From Phenylobacterium sp. J426 (GTDB lineage Bacteria > Pseudomonadota > Alphaproteobacteria > Caulobacterales > Caulobacteraceae), in assembly GCF_024699945.1 (NCBI RefSeq), contig NZ_JAJOMY010000001.1, positions 3,107,001 through 3,171,000 of the forward strand: a stretch of DNA of 64,000 bases. Reading direction: 5' to 3'. The position numbers and the translations under genes are program-made. Below are positions 50,821 to 61,565 of this stretch, piece after piece. Position 1 is the stretch's first letter, and every line of letters starts with the position of its first letter. The notes under the pieces were generated by a model that saw only the letters and a list, made by a program, of their open reading frames with translations, did no database searches and was not told where the DNA came from.

Positions 50821-53800
50821 ATGTCGCGGATGGGGGAGTTGGCCAGCTTGAGCGCGGAGAGTAGCGAGGGCTTTGTCCATCTCCGGGTCCGTTCCGCCTA
50901 CTCGCTTCTGGAAGGCGCGATCAAGGCCGACAAGATCGGGGACCTCGCGAAGGGCTGGCATATGCCGGCCGTGGCCCTGACCGACCGCGCGAACCTGTTC
51001 GGCGCTCTTGAGTTTTCTGTCGCCACGAAGAGCTCGGGCGTTCAGCCGATCATCGGCTGTGCGCTGCCCGTGTCGGGGATCGGCGACCGTCCGCCCGAGC
51101 GCTGGGCCAAGACACCCACCGTCGTGCTGCTCGCCCAGAGCGAGGAGGGCTACCTCAACCTCTGCGAGTTGTCGTCCATCGCCTATGTGGACGCCGAGGC
51201 CACGGAAGAGCCGCACGTCCCCTGGTCCAAGGTGGTCGAGCGCTCGGCCGGCCTGATCCTGCTGTCGGGCGGCCCCGACGGTCCCGTCGACTGCCTTTTC
51301 GCCGGCGGCAAGGAGAAGGAGGGGCGCGCGGCGCTGGCCGAGATGAAGCGCGCGTTCGGAGACCGCTTCTACGTCGAACTTCAGCGCCACGGCATGCCGG
51401 CCGAGGCCGCCGCCGAGGGCGGCCTGGTGGCGTTCGCGTACGACGAAGACGTGCCGCTGGTCGCCACGAACGACGTCTATTTCAAGAACACGCAGATGTA
51501 TGAGGCGCACGATGCGTTGCTGTGCATCGCGGACGGCAGTTTTGTGGGCCAGGACGAGCGGCGTCGAGTCACCGCCGAGCACTGGTTCAAGTCGCCGGCC
51601 GACATGCGGGCCTTGTTCCAGGACCTGCCCGAAGCCTGCGACAATACGCTGGATATCGCCCGCCGCTGCGCCTTCATGGTGCACAAGCGCGACCCGCTGC
51701 TGCCCAGGTTCACGACCGACGCCGGCCGCTCCGAGGCCGAGGAATTGGCGCACCAGGCTCGCGAAGGGCTGAAGGCCCGCATGTCCGCCGGCCAGGCTAA
51801 CGCCTTCCCGCCCGAGGATTACGAGGCGCGGCTGGAGCGGGAGATCCAGGTGATCACCCAGATGGGGTTCCCCGGCTACTTCCTGATCGTCTCGGACTTC
51901 ATCAAGTGGGCCAAGGCCAGGGGGATCCCGGTGGGGCCCGGTCGCGGCTCGGGCGCCGGCTCTCTGGTCGCCTATTCGCTGACCATCACCAATCTCGACC
52001 CGCTCCGCTACGGCCTGCTGTTCGAGCGCTTCCTGAACCCGGAACGCGTGTCGATGCCCGACTTCGACATCGACTTCTGCCAGGAGCGTCGCGAAGAGGT
52101 CATCAGCTACGTCCAGCAGCGCTACGGCGTCGACAAGGTCGCCCAGATCATCACCTTCGGCACGCTGCAGGCCCGCGCTGTCCTGCGAGACGTCGGTCGG
52201 GTGATGCAACTGCCGCTCGGGCAGGTCGACCGCCTGGCCAAGATGGTGCCTGCCAACCCCGCCAATCCGGTAACTCTGGCCCAGGCCCTGGATATCGAGC
52301 CGCGCCTCAAGGAAGAGCGCCAGCGTGACGAGGCCGTGGACCGGCTGATCACCGTCGCCATGCAACTGGAAGGGCTGTACCGCAACGCCTCCACCCACGC
52401 CGCCGGGGTCGTCATCGGCGACCGGCCGCTGACGCAGCTTACGCCGCTCTATCGCGATCCGCGCTCCGAGCTGCCGGCCACCCAGTTCAACATGAAGTGG
52501 GTCGAGAGCGCCGGCCTGGTGAAGTTCGACTTTCTGGGCCTGAAGACGCTCACCGTCATCGATCGGGCCGTGAAGCACCTGGAGAAACGCGGCGCGGCGA
52601 TCGACCCCAACGCCCTGCCGCTGGATGACCAGCCCACCTACGATCTGATGAGCAACGCCCAGACCATCGGCGTCTTCCAGTTCGAAGGTCAAGGCATGCG
52701 TGATGCGCTGCGCCAGCTCCGTCCCAGCTCCATCGAAGACGTCACCGCCATCGGCGCCCTGTACCGCCCGGGCCCGATGGACAACATCCCGACGTTCGTG
52801 GACTGCAAGTTCGGCCGCAAGCCGATCGACTACCTGCATCCCACGCTGGAAGGGGTGCTGAAGGAGACCTACGGCATCATCGTCTACCAGGAACAGGTGA
52901 TGCAGATCGCCCAAATCCTGGCGGGCTACAGCCTGGGTGAGGCCGACCTCCTGCGTCGCGCAATGGGCAAGAAGAAGAAGGAGGAGATGGACCTCCAGCG
53001 GGCGCGGTTCGTCTCCGGAGCCGAGGCCAAGGGCGTGCCGGGCGCCCAGGCCGGCGCCATCTTCGACCTGGTCGACAAGTTCGCCGGCTACGGCTTCAAC
53101 AAGTCCCACGCCGCCGCCTATGCCTTCGTCAGCTACCAGACGGCCTGGCTGAAGGCGAACGCGCCCGTCGAGTTCTTCGCGGCCTCGATGAGCCTCGATA
53201 TCGCCAATACCGACAAGCTGTCGGTCTTCTATCAGGACGCCAAGCGCTTCGGCGTAAAGATCCGGCCGCCCTGCGTGAACCGGTCTGGGGCCGACTTCGA
53301 CGTTGAGAACGGCGAAGTGCTCTACGCGCTGGGCGCCATCCGCAACGTCGGCCTGCAAGCGATGGAGCATGTGGTTCAGGTGCGGCGCGAGGGCGGGCCG
53401 TTCCGGGACATCTTCGACTTCGTCGAACGGGTCGACCCGAAACAGGTCAACAAGCGCACCTTCGAGACGATGGCCCGGGCCGGCTGCTTCGACGCCATAC
53501 ACCCGAACCGCGCTGAGTTGATCGCCTCGGCCGATGCCTTGATCGGTCATAGCCAGGCGTTGGCTTCCGACCGCGCCGAGGGCAAGGTCAGCCTGTTTGG
53601 CGACGACCTGTCGGGGGGCATCGGCCGCGAATGACTCGCGCCGAGGCGTGGACGCCGACCGAGCGCCTCGACGAGGAACTGGCGGCGGTAGGCTTCTACC
53701 TGTCGGGGCATCCGCTCGAGGACATGATCGAGGCGCTGCGACGCCGCCGCACCGAGCTGCTAACCGATGCGATCGCCAAGGCCGCCGCCGGGGCCGAGGC

Positions 53801-54284
53801 GCTACGGATGGCGGGCGTGGTCCGCCGCAAGCAGGAGCGCCCTTCGCGCTCGGGCGAGAAGTTCGCCTTCGTGACCTTCTCCGACCCGACCGGCGAGTAC
53901 GAGGTGCTGTTCCCGCCGGAATCGCTGAAGCGCTGCCGGGATCTGCTGGAGCCGGGCAAGGCCGTCGCCATCACCGTGCGCGCCAAGGCCAACGAGGGGG
54001 AGGTCCGCTTCTTTGGAGACAGCGTCGAGCCGGTTGAAAAGGCCGTCGAGAACGTGGTCGCAGGGCTCCGGGTCCACGTCGCGCCCCGCAGCGCCGAGAT
54101 TGAAGCCTTGAAGAAGCGCCTGGAAGGCGTGACCAATCCTAGAGGCGGGGAGATCATCCTCGTCGCCCCCCTGGAGCTCGGCCGCGAGGTCGAGGTGAAG
54201 CTGCCTGGCCGGTTCACCTTGGACGGCTCCGTGCGGGGTGCGATCAAGACCGCGCCAGGCGTGGTGTTCGTGGAGGACGTCTGA
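50821..54284 (+). CDS. dnaE: DNA polymerase III alpha subunit (frameshift near 53,615)
   Basis: The replicative polymerase, about 1,154 residues when two frames are joined. The PHP domain ([14 protein letters not shown]...) is followed by the palm with [13 protein letters not shown] and by [15 protein letters not shown]. The first frame (937 residues) ends in GGIGRE at 53,634. The second (ATG 53631) continues [26 protein letters not shown], then an OB-fold domain and the tau-binding tail to 54,284. One G added to the G6 run at 53613-53618 joins them. A natural split cannot be excluded, but an error is simpler. Confidence 0.93.
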
Positions 54285-54442
54285 TGAGGAAGCTTGCCCT
54301 CGCGGCCGTCGTAGCCGGTCGTGTCGGTATCGACAGCGGCTCATGCCGGGTTCGGCGCTCCGGGCCAGACGCCGAAGCCGCCTGAGGCCCTCAAGCCTAC
54401 GAGCCGTGGAAGCCGGGCTCGGTGTACGGGAAGCCAAAGTAG
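54284..54442 (+). CDS. Small secreted peptide (52 aa, two compensating indels)
   Basis: Starts at ATG 54284, overlapping the dnaE stop by one base. [11 protein letters not shown] continues, after removal of one G near 54320, as VVSVSTAAHAGFGAPGQ, a signal peptide with an A-H-A cleavage site. One base added near 54400 then gives YEPWKPGSVYGKPK and a stop at 54440-54442 in the first frame. The mature part of about 25-30 residues is Pro/Lys-rich. The coherent reconstructed protein is the evidence; as written the frame is broken. No family recognised. Confidence 0.45.
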
Positions 54443-54489
54443 GCCCGGGAGCCGCGAGACGGTGATCCGCGACGAGGACAGGTGAGGGC

Positions 54490-55183
54490 ATGGACGATCC
54501 GAATTCCGGACATCCTCTGGACCGCGCGGTGTGGGCGGCGCTGACCACCCGCCAGGCTCACCTGGCGCTGGGCGATCATCGCGCCCGCCGGCTCGCGCCG
54601 GAGTACGGCCTGTTCGCTGCCGCCGCCGACCGCTCGGCGGCAAACGTCGCTGCGCTCGCCGCCCTGGTTCGCGAGACCGGACCGGCCGCGCTCTTCGAGG
54701 CCGATCCGCCCCGCGAGCTGGAGGGGGTTACGGTCACGCCCGGCGCCCCTATCACCCAGATGATCGCCACGACGCCTGTCTTCGCGCCCACCGAGTTCGA
54801 GGTCCTGCGCCTTGGCGCCCGCTGACGCCGCCGAGATGCTCCAACTGGCGACGCTCACGAAGCCCGGCCCGTTTTTCAGTCGCACCCATCAGCTCGGCGC
54901 CTTCATCGGAGTGCGCGAGAACGGCCGCCTGGCCGCCATGTGCGGCGAGAGGCTTCGCCTGCCGGGTTACACTGAACTGAGCGCGGTCTGCACCCATCCC
55001 GACTTCCTTGGTCGCGGGTACGCCGCCGGGCTCATGAGTCTGGTCACCCAGGCGATCCTCGCGCGCGGCGACGTCGCCTTCCTCCACGTCTACGACCACA
55101 ATACCCGAGCCATTGCCCTTTACGAGCGTTTGGGCTGGACGCGGCGCCGGGCCGTCGAGGTGATGTTTCTGGAGCCCGCCTGA
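54490..55183 (+). CDS. GNAT family N-acetyltransferase (one-base frameshift)
   Basis: Two frames join into a 230-residue acetyltransferase. The first (MDDPNSGHPLDRAVWAAL...) ends in FEVLRLGAR. Removing one C at 54818-54820 continues ADAAEMLQLATLTKPGPFF into the second frame. The acetyl-CoA motif A is VCTHPDFLGRGYAAGLM, and HVYDHNTRAIALYERLGW is the FR47-like C-terminal signature. The substrate is unknown. A 17-base tandem repeat overlaps its stop codon. Confidence 0.8.
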
Positions 55184-55207
55184 GCTGTGAGCCCGCCTGA
55201 GCTGTGA
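55174..55207 (+). repeat. Tandem 17-base duplication at the GNAT stop
   Basis: GCCCGCCTGAGCTGTGA occurs twice in direct tandem (55174-55190, 55191-55207). The first copy contains the stop codon of the acetyltransferase gene, and a degenerate third start (GCTCGCCTG) follows. Confidence 0.8.
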
Positions 55208-55232
55208 GCTCGCCTGCGGGGCGGGCAAGAGC

Positions 55233-55261
55233 TTGCAATTCGGGCGCTTAACCCCTAAATG
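55233..55261 (+). promoter_or_regulatory. Possible rpsB promoter
   Basis: TTGCAA (55233-55238), 17 bases, TAAATG (55256-55261). The spacing is ideal and the hexamers moderate. It would give an rpsB leader of about 120 bases. Confidence 0.3.
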
Positions 55262-55385
55262 CGCGCCTCAATCCACACGCAGGCGTTCGGCGTGGCCGGG
55301 GAGACATCCCGTCCATCACCGTTCCGGTCCTTCCTCGGAAGGGTGCCTGCGGAGGTCCAACCGGAAGAAAGACGAGATACAGACG

Positions 55386-56261
55386 ATGGCTCTGCCTGAC
55401 TTTTCTATGCGCCAGCTGCTCGAAGCCGGCGCCCACTTCGGCCACCAGACGCACCGCTGGAACCCGAAGATGGACAAGTACATCTTCGGCGCGCGCTCCA
55501 ACATCCACATCATCGACCTGTCGCAGACGATTCCGCTGCTGCACCAGGCGCTGGTGAAGGTCCGTGAAGTCGCCGCGGGCGGCGGCCGGATCCTGTTCGT
55601 CGGCACGAAGCGCCAGGCGTCTGATCCGCTGGCGACCGCCGCGAAGCGCTGCGCTCAGTATTACGTGAACCACCGCTGGCTGGGCGGCACGCTGACCAAC
55701 TGGCGTACCGTCTCGGGGTCGATTCAGCGCCTGCGCGAACTGGAAGGCGTCGTCAGCGGCGAGGGCCAAGGCCGTTCCAAGAAGGAACTGCTGACGCTCA
55801 CCCGCGAGAAGGACAAGCTGGAGCTGTCGCTGGGCGGCATCAAGGACATGGGCGGCATCCCCGACCTCATGTTCGTGATCGACACCAACAAGGAAGCGAT
55901 CGCGATCCAGGAAGCCCGGAAGCTGAACATCCCGGTGATCGCCATCCTCGACACCAACTGCAACCCGGACGGCATCACCTATCCGATCCCCGGCAACGAC
56001 GACGCGGCCCGCGCCATCCAGCTCTACTGCGACCTGATGGCCGACGCGATCCTCGACGGCCTGGCTGCCGGCCAAGCCGCCTCGGGCGTGGACCTGGGCG
56101 CTTCGGAGGCTCCGATTGAGCCGACGCTGGCGCGCGAGCTGACCCCGGAAGCGGCGGCTGAACCCGAGGTCACCGCGCCGGAAGCTGCGGCCCTCGAAGC
56201 CGAGATGACCGGCGCCGAAGCTCCCGCGGCCGATGCGGCGAGCGAAGAACAGGCCGGCTAG
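55386..56261 (+). CDS. rpsB: 30S ribosomal protein S2
   Basis: A 291-residue ribosomal protein beginning [20 protein letters not shown]. It has the S2 signatures [14 protein letters not shown] and [12 protein letters not shown]. An acidic, Ala/Glu/Pro-rich C-terminal tail of about 50 residues extends beyond the core, as in many alphaproteobacteria. It starts the rpsB-tsf unit. Confidence 0.97.
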   Translation: MALPDFSMRQLLEAGAHFGHQTHRWNPKMDKYIFGARSNIHIIDLSQTIPLLHQALVKVREVAAGGGRILFVGTKRQASDPLATAAKRCAQYYVNHRWLGGTLTNWRTVSGSIQRLRELEGVVSGEGQGRSKKELLTLTREKDKLELSLGGIKDMGGIPDLMFVIDTNKEAIAIQEARKLNIPVIAILDTNCNPDGITYPIPGNDDAARAIQLYCDLMADAILDGLAAGQAASGVDLGASEAPIEPTLARELTPEAAAEPEVTAPEAAALEAEMTGAEAPAADAASEEQAG

Positions 56262-56296
56262 GCGCCTCCCGGCGCTGCGCTGACACGAAACTCTGA

Positions 56297-56325
56297 TGAC
56301 GAGCCCTCATGAAGGGGGCTCGTCA
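56297..56325 (+). terminator. Attenuator-like hairpin between rpsB and tsf
   Basis: A perfect 10-bp stem, TGACGAGCCC (56297-56306) with GGGCTCGTCA (56316-56325), and a 9-base loop, followed by CGATTCT. It has no T tract, so partial termination or an RNA-processing role is more likely than full stop. Confidence 0.5.
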
Positions 56326-56351
56326 CGATTCTAGCTTTGAAGGAGCCCACC

Positions 56352-57287
56352 ATGGCGGAGATCACCGCTGCGCTGGTCAAGGAACTGCGCGAAAAAACCG
56401 ACGCGGGCATGATGGACTGCAAGAAGGCCCTGCAGGAGAACGGCGGCGACATCGAAGCCGCGGCGGACTGGCTGCGCACCAAGGGCCTGTCGAAGGCGGC
56501 GAAGAAGTCGGATCGCGCCGCGGCCGAAGGTCTCGTCGCCGGCCTGATCAGCAACGACGGCAAGACCGGCGTTCTGATCGAGCTGAACGCGGAAACCGAC
56601 TTCGTCGCCAAGAACGACAAGTTCCAGGACGCCGCCCGCCGGATCGCCGTCACGGCCCTGACTCACCAGGCGCTGGACACGCTGAACGACGCCAAGACCG
56701 AGAACGGTGAGGTCATCAACGACATCATCACCGGCCTGATCGCGACGATCGGCGAGAACATGCGTCTGCGCCGCAGCCACCGCCTGACCGTCGATCAGGG
56801 CGCCGTGGCGCTGTACCTGCACAATGTGCAGGGCGAAGGCGTTGCGCGTCTTGGTGTGCTGGTCGCCCTCGAAGGCGCCGGCGATCAGGCCGTGCTGAAG
56901 GACGTCGGTCGGAAGATCGCGATGCACGTGGCCGGTACGCCGACCCCGCCGCTGTCGCTGACGTCGGACGAACTGGATCCGGACGCCGTCGCCAAGGAGC
57001 GGGAAATCCAGACCCAGACGGCGATGGAGTCGGGCAAGCCCCGCGAGATCGCCGAGAAGATGGTCGAGGGCCGGATCCGCAAGTGGCAGGAAGAAGTGGT
57101 GCTTCTGAAGCAGCCCTTCGTCATGAACCCGGATCAGACGATCGAGCAGCTGATCGCCGAGACGTCCAAGCAGGTCGGCTCGCCGGTCGCGGTGAAGGGC
57201 TTCGTCCGCTTCGCCCTCGGCGAGGGTGTCGAGAAAAAGGTCGACGACTTCGCGGCCGAAGTGGCTTCGATGACCTCGGCGGGCTAA
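56352..57287 (+). CDS. tsf: Translation elongation factor Ts
   Basis: A 311-residue guanine-nucleotide exchange factor for EF-Tu. It begins [16 protein letters not shown] with the signature [12 protein letters not shown], followed by the core motif [15 protein letters not shown] and the C-terminal module. A strong AAGGAG ribosome site lies 9 bases before ATG 56352. Confidence 0.97.
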   Translation: MAEITAALVKELREKTDAGMMDCKKALQENGGDIEAAADWLRTKGLSKAAKKSDRAAAEGLVAGLISNDGKTGVLIELNAETDFVAKNDKFQDAARRIAVTALTHQALDTLNDAKTENGEVINDIITGLIATIGENMRLRRSHRLTVDQGAVALYLHNVQGEGVARLGVLVALEGAGDQAVLKDVGRKIAMHVAGTPTPPLSLTSDELDPDAVAKEREIQTQTAMESGKPREIAEKMVEGRIRKWQEEVVLLKQPFVMNPDQTIEQLIAETSKQVGSPVAVKGFVRFALGEGVEKKVDDFAAEVASMTSAG

Positions 57288-57312
57288 GGCCCGCACGAAA
57301 CTGACCCTTTGA

Positions 57313-57343
57313 GGGCGCGGCGCGTTCGACGCGCGCCGCGCCC
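57313..57343 (+). terminator. Hairpin after tsf
   Basis: A perfect 12-bp stem, GGGCGCGGCGCG (57313-57324) with CGCGCCGCGCCC (57332-57343), and a 7-base loop, then TTGATG with no T run. Very stable; it may terminate or attenuate before pyrH. Confidence 0.5.
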
Positions 57344-57385
57344 TTGATGTATCTACGTCCCGCGCCCTTACGAACTGGACCCGCC

Positions 57386-58104
57386 ATGGCCGAAAAACCC
57401 CGCTACACCCGCGTGCTGCTGAAGGTTTCGGGCGAGGTCCTGATGGGCGACCAGCCGTTCGGCATCGACACCAACACGCTGGAGCGGACGGCTGAGGACA
57501 TCGCCGAGGTGGTGCGCACGGGCGTTCAGCTCTGCTTGGTGATCGGCGGCGGAAACATCTTCCGCGGCGTTTCGCTCGCCGGTCGCGGCATGGAGCGGGC
57601 CAGCGCCGACTACATGGGCATGCTGGCGACGGTCATGAATGCCCTGGCCTTGCAGGCCGCGCTCGAGAAGATCGGCGTCTACACCCGCGTCCAGTCCGCG
57701 ATCCCGATGGAGGCCGTCTGCGAACCCTACATCCGCCGCCGCGCGCAGCGGCACCTGGAGAAGGGTCGGGTGGTGATCTTCGCCGCCGGCGTCGGCGCGC
57801 CGTTCTTCACGACAGACCTCGGGCGCCGCGCTTCGGGCCGCCGAAATGGGTTGCGAGGCGCTGTTCAAGGGGACGAGCGTCGGACGGCGTCTACACGGCC
57901 GACCCCAAGAAGGACCCATCGGCCGAGCGCTATGAGACGCTGAGCTACACGGATGTCCTCGCCAAGGACCTTCGCGTCATGGACGCTTCCGCGGTGAGCC
58001 TGATGCGCGACAACCAGATCCCGATCGTGGTTTTCTCGATCCGCGAGCGGGGCGCCTTCCTCAAGGTGCTGAAGGGCGAGGGGACCTTCACCACCATCGC
58101 TTAG
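57386..58104 (+). CDS. pyrH: UMP kinase (two one-base insertions)
   Basis: A 238-residue amino-acid-kinase-family UMP kinase after correction. The start is [19 protein letters not shown], with GGGNIFRG (~56). After APFFTTD an extra C (57817-57818) and later an extra G (57882-57883) shift the frame. Removing both gives [11 protein letters not shown]..., [20 protein letters not shown] and the end [12 protein letters not shown]. It phosphorylates UMP to UDP in pyrimidine synthesis and is essential, so sequence errors are likely. Confidence 0.92.
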
Positions 58105-58151
58105 CCGCCTAGTTTCGGCGCTGCATGAATTCGAACGGGAGATAATCCGTC

Positions 58152-58718
58152 ATGGCCACGACCGAGAAGCCGGTGCTTTCCAAGTACAGGGACCGCATGG
58201 ACAAGGCCGTTGCGGCGCTGAAGGAGGAGTTCGGCTCGCTTCGCACCGGCCGCGCCTCCGCCAGCCTGCTCGACCAGATCCATGTCGAGGCCTATGGTTC
58301 GAACACGCCCCTCAACCAGGTGGCGGCCATCAGTGTCCCCGAGCCGCGGATGATTAGCGTCAACGTCTGGGATCGCGGCATGGTGGTGTCGGTCGAAAAG
58401 GCGATCCGGCAGTCCGACCTCGGCCTCAATCCGGTCGTCGACGGTCAGACGCTGCGGATTCCGATTCCGCCGCTCACGGAAGACCGCCGCAAGGACCTCG
58501 CCAAAATCGCCGGCCGTTACGCCGAGCAGCAGCGCATCGCGGTTCGCAACATCCGACGCGACGCCAACGACGACCTGAAGAAGGCCGAGAAGGACCACGT
58601 CATCAGCCAGGACGAGCAGAAGAAGATGGAAGCCGACGTCCAGAAGATGACGGACGAGGCCATCAAGCGCATCGACGAAGCCTTGAAAACCAAGGAACAA
58701 GAGATCATGCAGGTCTGA
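58152..58718 (+). CDS. frr: Ribosome recycling factor
   Basis: A 188-residue factor that, with EF-G, splits the post-termination ribosome. The three-helix bundle sequence contains [14 protein letters not shown], the central [14 protein letters not shown] and [12 protein letters not shown] near the C-terminus. Standard length, 47 bases downstream of pyrH in the conserved rpsB-tsf-pyrH-frr order. Confidence 0.97.
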   Translation: MATTEKPVLSKYRDRMDKAVAALKEEFGSLRTGRASASLLDQIHVEAYGSNTPLNQVAAISVPEPRMISVNVWDRGMVVSVEKAIRQSDLGLNPVVDGQTLRIPIPPLTEDRRKDLAKIAGRYAEQQRIAVRNIRRDANDDLKKAEKDHVISQDEQKKMEADVQKMTDEAIKRIDEALKTKEQEIMQV

Positions 58719-58760
58719 TCCGGCGCTTCGCCGGAACGCCTCCCAGGATCGTCGCAACCG

Positions 58761-59537
58761 ATGGCCGCCGAAGACAAGACGCCGTTCCCGGGCGCGCCAA
58801 CGACAGCGGGCCAGGATCGGCCGCTGCACGTGGCCATCGTGATGGACGGCAACGGCCGCTGGGCCAAGCGCCGCGGGCTGCCGCGCACGCTTGGTCATCG
58901 CGAAGGCGTGGAGGCTCTGAAGCGCACGGTCTCCGCTGCGGCGGAGCAGAATATCCGCTGGCTGACGGTCTTCGGGTTCTCCACCGAGAATTGGAGCCGT
59001 CCGGCCGCCGAGGTTTCCGAGCTCATGGCGCTGCCCAAGCGCTACTTCCAGAGCGACATTGCGCGGCTCGAGCGTGAGGGCGTCCGGGTCCGCGTGATCG
59101 GTCGGCGCGAAGGCCTGTCCGACGATCTGGTCCAGATCATCGAAGACGCCCAGGCCCGCACCGCCAGGAACGACCGCTTCTTCCTGAATATCGCCTTCAA
59201 CTATGGCGGCCAGGCCGACATCGCCGACGCCGCCCGGCGTTTCGCCGTGGAGGTGGCTGCAGGTCGCGCCAGGCCCGAAGATCTGGACGAAGCGCGGTTC
59301 GCCAGCTTCCTGGCGACCACAGGTTCGCCGCCGCCGGACGTTATCGTCCGTCCTTCGGGCGAACAGCGGCTGTCCAACTTCCTCTTGTGGGAGGCGGCCT
59401 ACGCCGAGCTCGTCTTCCAGGACGTGCTCTGGCCTGACTACGGGGCCGAACACCTGAAGGCGGCCCTGGCGGCATTCTCCGCGCGGGACCGGCGCTATGG
59501 CGCGATCGTGGCCGATGACGTCCTCGCCGCCGGCTAA
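58761..59537 (+). CDS. uppS: Isoprenyl transferase (undecaprenyl diphosphate synthase)
   Basis: A 258-residue cis-prenyltransferase that makes the C55 carrier lipid for cell-wall synthesis. The catalytic Asp is in IVMDGNGRWAKRRGL (~28). FSTENWSRP and the C-terminal PDVIVRPSGEQRLSNFLLW are family signatures. The N-terminus has a ~20-residue polar extension. Overlaps cdsA by about 23 bases. Confidence 0.95.
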   Translation: MAAEDKTPFPGAPTTAGQDRPLHVAIVMDGNGRWAKRRGLPRTLGHREGVEALKRTVSAAAEQNIRWLTVFGFSTENWSRPAAEVSELMALPKRYFQSDIARLEREGVRVRVIGRREGLSDDLVQIIEDAQARTARNDRFFLNIAFNYGGQADIADAARRFAVEVAAGRARPEDLDEARFASFLATTGSPPPDVIVRPSGEQRLSNFLLWEAAYAELVFQDVLWPDYGAEHLKAALAAFSARDRRYGAIVADDVLAAG

Positions 59538-60354
59538 GCGGTTCAACTGGTCCAACCTCGGCCTGCGCATCGCCTCGGCTGCGGTGATTGCGCCGGCCGC
59601 GCTTGGCGCGGCCTGGCTGGGTGGCTGGCCTTACCTGGTGCTGATCGCGATCGGCGTCGCACTGCTGGCGCTGGAATGGGGCGGCATGAGCGCCCCCGTC
59701 GCGCCGACGCGTGTGTCGGCCGCGGTGACGGTGGCCGTGCTGGCCACAGTGTTTCTGGCCTATCTTGAGCAGACCGAACTGGCCTGGCTTGCCGTCGCCG
59801 TGGGCGCCGTCGCCGCGGCCCTCGTGGCGCGCGGGGTGGCGGAACGGCCCGCCGACGCCGCGTTCGGGGTGATCTATATCGCGCCCGCCGCCATCTGCCT
59901 GATCTGGCTCCGCGACAGTCATGAGATCCGCTCTCACCAGGGCCACTGGTGGCTGATGACCCTCTTCGCCGCGACCTGGGCCGCCGATATCGGAGCCTTC
60001 GCCGTCGGCAGCCTGTTGAAGGGGCCGAAGCTATGGCCGCGGTTTTCGCCGAACAAGACCTGGTCCGGGTTCGTCGGGGGCCTCGGCGCCTCGGCGCTGG
60101 CCGGCTTCGGCATGGCGTTCTTCAGCGTCTTTCAGCTCAACCTCGCCGCCGCCGCCTTTGTTGGCCTGTGCGTGGGGTTGGCCACGATGGCCGGTGACCT
60201 GTGGGAATCGGCTCTGAAGCGCCGGTTCGGGGTGAAGGATTCCGGTGATCTGATCCCAGGCCACGGTGGGCTGCTGGATCGGGTGGACGGTCTCATGTTC
60301 GCCGTTGTGGTCATGGCCCTCGTGCGGCTCGCCAATATCTGGGGATGGCATTGA
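59515..60354 (+). CDS. cdsA: Phosphatidate cytidylyltransferase
   Basis: A 279-residue membrane enzyme that forms CDP-diacylglycerol, the precursor of all phospholipids. About eight helices, with the C-terminal signature split across [14 protein letters not shown] and [13 protein letters not shown] chose ATG 59515 ([13 protein letters not shown]); other in-frame starts lie just upstream inside uppS. Confidence 0.95.
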   Translation: MTSSPPAKRFNWSNLGLRIASAAVIAPAALGAAWLGGWPYLVLIAIGVALLALEWGGMSAPVAPTRVSAAVTVAVLATVFLAYLEQTELAWLAVAVGAVAAALVARGVAERPADAAFGVIYIAPAAICLIWLRDSHEIRSHQGHWWLMTLFAATWAADIGAFAVGSLLKGPKLWPRFSPNKTWSGFVGGLGASALAGFGMAFFSVFQLNLAAAAFVGLCVGLATMAGDLWESALKRRFGVKDSGDLIPGHGGLLDRVDGLMFAVVVMALVRLANIWGWH

Positions 60355-61548
60355 ATCTGCCGCGCAAGGTCAGCGTGCTGGGCTCCACCGGCTCGATCGG
60401 GGTTTCGACGCTGGACCTGTTCGAACAGGCGGGGGTCGAGGTTGACGTGGTCGCGCTGACCGCCGGCCGCAACGTGGAGCGCCTGGCCGACCAGGCGCTC
60501 CGCTGGCGGCCGAAGGTGGCGGTCATCGAGGACGAGCGCGCGCTGCCCCGGCTGCGCGAGCGGCTGAAGGGTTCCGGCGTCGAGGTCGCCGCCGGCGCTG
60601 CCGCCGTCAGGGACGCCGCCGCCGCCGACGCTCAGTGGGTGATGTCGGCTATCGTTGGCTTCGCAGGGCTGGGCGCCGACGCTGGCCGCGGCCAGGGCGG
60701 GCGCTGTGATCGCGCTCGCCAACAAGGAGAGCCTGGTCTGCGCCGGGCCTTCCCTGCTGCGGACGGCCAAGCTTGCCGGCGGCGCTGTCGTGCCGGTCGA
60801 TTCGGAGCATTCGGCGATCTTCCAGGTTCTGGATCCTGCCGTCGCAGCCCAGGTCTCCCGCCTGATACTGACATCATCGGGCGGACCTTTCCGCTCGGCC
60901 ACCCGAGATCAGATGGCGGCGGCGACGCCAGAGCGGGCGCTGGCGCATCCAAACTTCTCGATGGGCGCCAAGATTTCGATCGATTCAGCGACCATGATGA
61001 ACAAGGGCCTGGAGGTCATCGAGGCCGCCTACCTGTTCGCCATGCCTCCCGAACGGATCGAAGTCCTGGTCCACCCGCAGCAGATCATCCATAGCCTCGT
61101 GGAATACGCCGACGGCTCAACCCTGGCGCAGCTGGGTCCGCCCGATATGCGCCCGCCAATAGCCTGCGCGTTCGCTTGGCCGGATCGTCTGCCCTGGCCG
61201 GCGCCGAAGCTCGATCTGGTCACTTCGGGGCCTCTGACCTTTGAGCATCCCGACCTCGAACGTTTTCCGGCCCTCCGTATCGCCAAGGAGGCGCTGCGGG
61301 CGGGCGGCCATGCGCCGGCGGCCATGAATGCGGCCAACGAGCGCGCCGTGGCGGCCTTCCTTGACCGCCGCATCGGCTTGCTCGACATCAGCTCCGTGGT
61401 CACGGAGACGCTGGAACGGCTGGACGGCGCGGATTTCGCAGCCGACAACAGCGACGCCCTGGAGTGCGCCAAGATGACCGACGCGGAGGCGCGGCGCGTG
61501 GCGGACGAGGTGGTGGGGGAACGGGCCCAGAGCCCCACCTGGGCCTGA
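60345..61548 (+). CDS. dxr: 1-deoxy-D-xylulose-5-phosphate reductoisomerase (one-base frameshift)
   Basis: A 400-residue NADPH enzyme, second step of the MEP isoprenoid pathway. [13 protein letters not shown] binds [15 protein letters not shown] and [17 protein letters not shown] form the metal and substrate site. After VGFAGLG the frame shifts; removing one G from 60671-60673 continues [19 protein letters not shown]. Start at ATG 60345, overlapping the cdsA end. Confidence 0.93.
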
Positions 61549-61565
61549 TGGAGTAGATCGGCGCA

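Noticed and set aside
50767..53550. A 927-codon minus-strand open frame opposite dnaE
   Set aside because: Antisense shadow of dnaE with no recognisable domain; it would also cover the LexA-regulated peptide gene.
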